Shown: in pieces, positions 51,532-51,857 of the stretch
Position numbering within the stretch: the first letter of the stretch is position 1
How the letters are laid out: each line of letters opens with the position of its first letter
Assembly (NCBI GenBank): GCA_002344005.1
Contig: DDTD01000085.1
Span: 1 to 51,857 of the forward strand
Length of the DNA: 51,857 bases
Direction of reading: 5' to 3'
Source of the DNA: Ignavibacteria bacterium UBA2373
GTDB taxonomy: Bacteria > Bacteroidota > Ignavibacteria > Kapaibacteriales > UBA961
The notes under the pieces: generated by a model
Database searches by the model: none
The model's input: only the letters and a program-made list of their open reading frames with translations
What the model was told of the DNA's origin: nothing
Position numbers and translations under genes: made by a program

Positions 51532-51857
51532 TCATTCCGACAATGGTGTTGTTTCAATTTCCAATGTATAGTCAAGAGGAATCTTTGGAATACGAATCCA
51601 ATATTGATGTAATACGAAGCGATTACCACTCCAAGGAATTTCCGGATTAACAACAATCTCTAATTCATAGCGAATTTTTTTCTGACTATCATTCCGTAAA
51701 ACTTTTCTTGCTTTGACATAATGATTGCGTGGTGAAGTCTGTGTTGCCTTCACTTCGTTCATAGAATATGCAATATAACTATATGATGCAAAGTCCGGTG
51801 CTTCGGGTAAAGTTCCCGTGAAAATATTTTTACTATGAACTTGTCTAAACAAAAGTC
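51532..51857 (-). CDS. 3' end of a gene running off the right edge, function unknown
   Basis: A minus-strand frame open to the window edge; the last 107 codons are visible and end with LDYTLEIETTPLSE and a TGA. The visible part is beta-rich (SQKKIRYELEIVVNPEIPWSGNRFVLHQYWIRIPKIP) and has no motif I recognise. The start is outside the window. The coiled-coil ORF beginning 4 bases past the stop may be its true C-terminus, displaced by a frameshift near 51532. Confidence 0.55.
   Translation of the reverse strand, partial: LLFRQVHSKNIFTGTLPEAPDFASYSYIAYSMNEVKATQTSPRNHYVKARKVLRNDSQKKIRYELEIVVNPEIPWSGNRFVLHQYWIRIPKIPLDYTLEIETTPLSE

Overview
The window looks like a chromosomal segment of an AT-rich bacterium from the Bacteroidota/Chlorobiota/Kapabacteria side of the FCB superphylum. 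Three secreted proteins end in Por/type IX secretion (T9SS) type A C-terminal modules. The main sigma factor is the short form without region 1.1 that is typical of this group. Many genes have a TAnnTTTG element (the Bacteroidota -7 box) upstream, and Shine-Dalgarno sequences are mostly weak. A true flagellin gene argues against ordinary Bacteroidia and favours the Chlorobi/Ignavibacteria/Kapabacteria branch. The taxonomic placement is inference.

Left end (1-3494): an AT-rich leader, a repeat-containing protein with an Fn3-like region, and a decayed restriction-modification locus. That locus has a DNA methyltransferase cut off just after its catalytic motif, a small double-CxxC protein, and an intact PD-(D/E)xK nuclease with winged-helix-like segments.

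3495-14376 is one long minus-strand sensory cluster. In transcription order it encodes a PAS histidine kinase, a FIST sensor protein, a very large PAS/GAF hybrid kinase split in two by a single in-frame TAA, a receiver-kinase protein and an MFS exporter. The gaps are short, so they are probably co-transcribed. Two tRNA genes (Ala-GGC, Asp-GTC) with a shared terminator separate it from the plus-strand housekeeping block.

14909-22365 (plus): sigma factor, a GT2 glycosyltransferase, an outer-membrane protein, a GT9 glycosyltransferase with an N-terminal cysteine cluster, EngB, PurE, phosphatidylserine decarboxylase, a DUF971 protein and an AlkC-like DNA glycosylase. The last three overlap as TAATG.

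22416-31891 (mostly minus): a T9SS protein with repeated Ig/PKD-like units, a PhoD-type phosphatase, a PaaE-like ferredoxin reductase, an Fe-S assembly pair (MIP18/DUF59 protein and SufU), an AbiH-family defence gene, tRNA-Arg(CCT), a DUF494/Smg-like protein, YbeY and an unknown protein. 32111-46597: kynurenine 3-monooxygenase, an isolated flagellin, two T9SS cargo proteins flanking a TPR-LuxR regulator, ProRS, and a tripartite efflux operon (adaptor, FtsX-type permease, TolC-like) without an ATPase gene.

46642-51857: Era, a thioredoxin-like [2Fe-2S] ferredoxin and a SixA-like phosphatase (one minus operon), an enoyl-CoA hydratase, then a group of small secreted proteins and lipoproteins with a duplicated coiled-coil tail and apparent frameshifts. 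The observations most worth following are the stop-split giant kinase, the methyltransferase-less nuclease locus, the ATPase-less exporter, the lone flagellin and the duplicated tails at the right edge.
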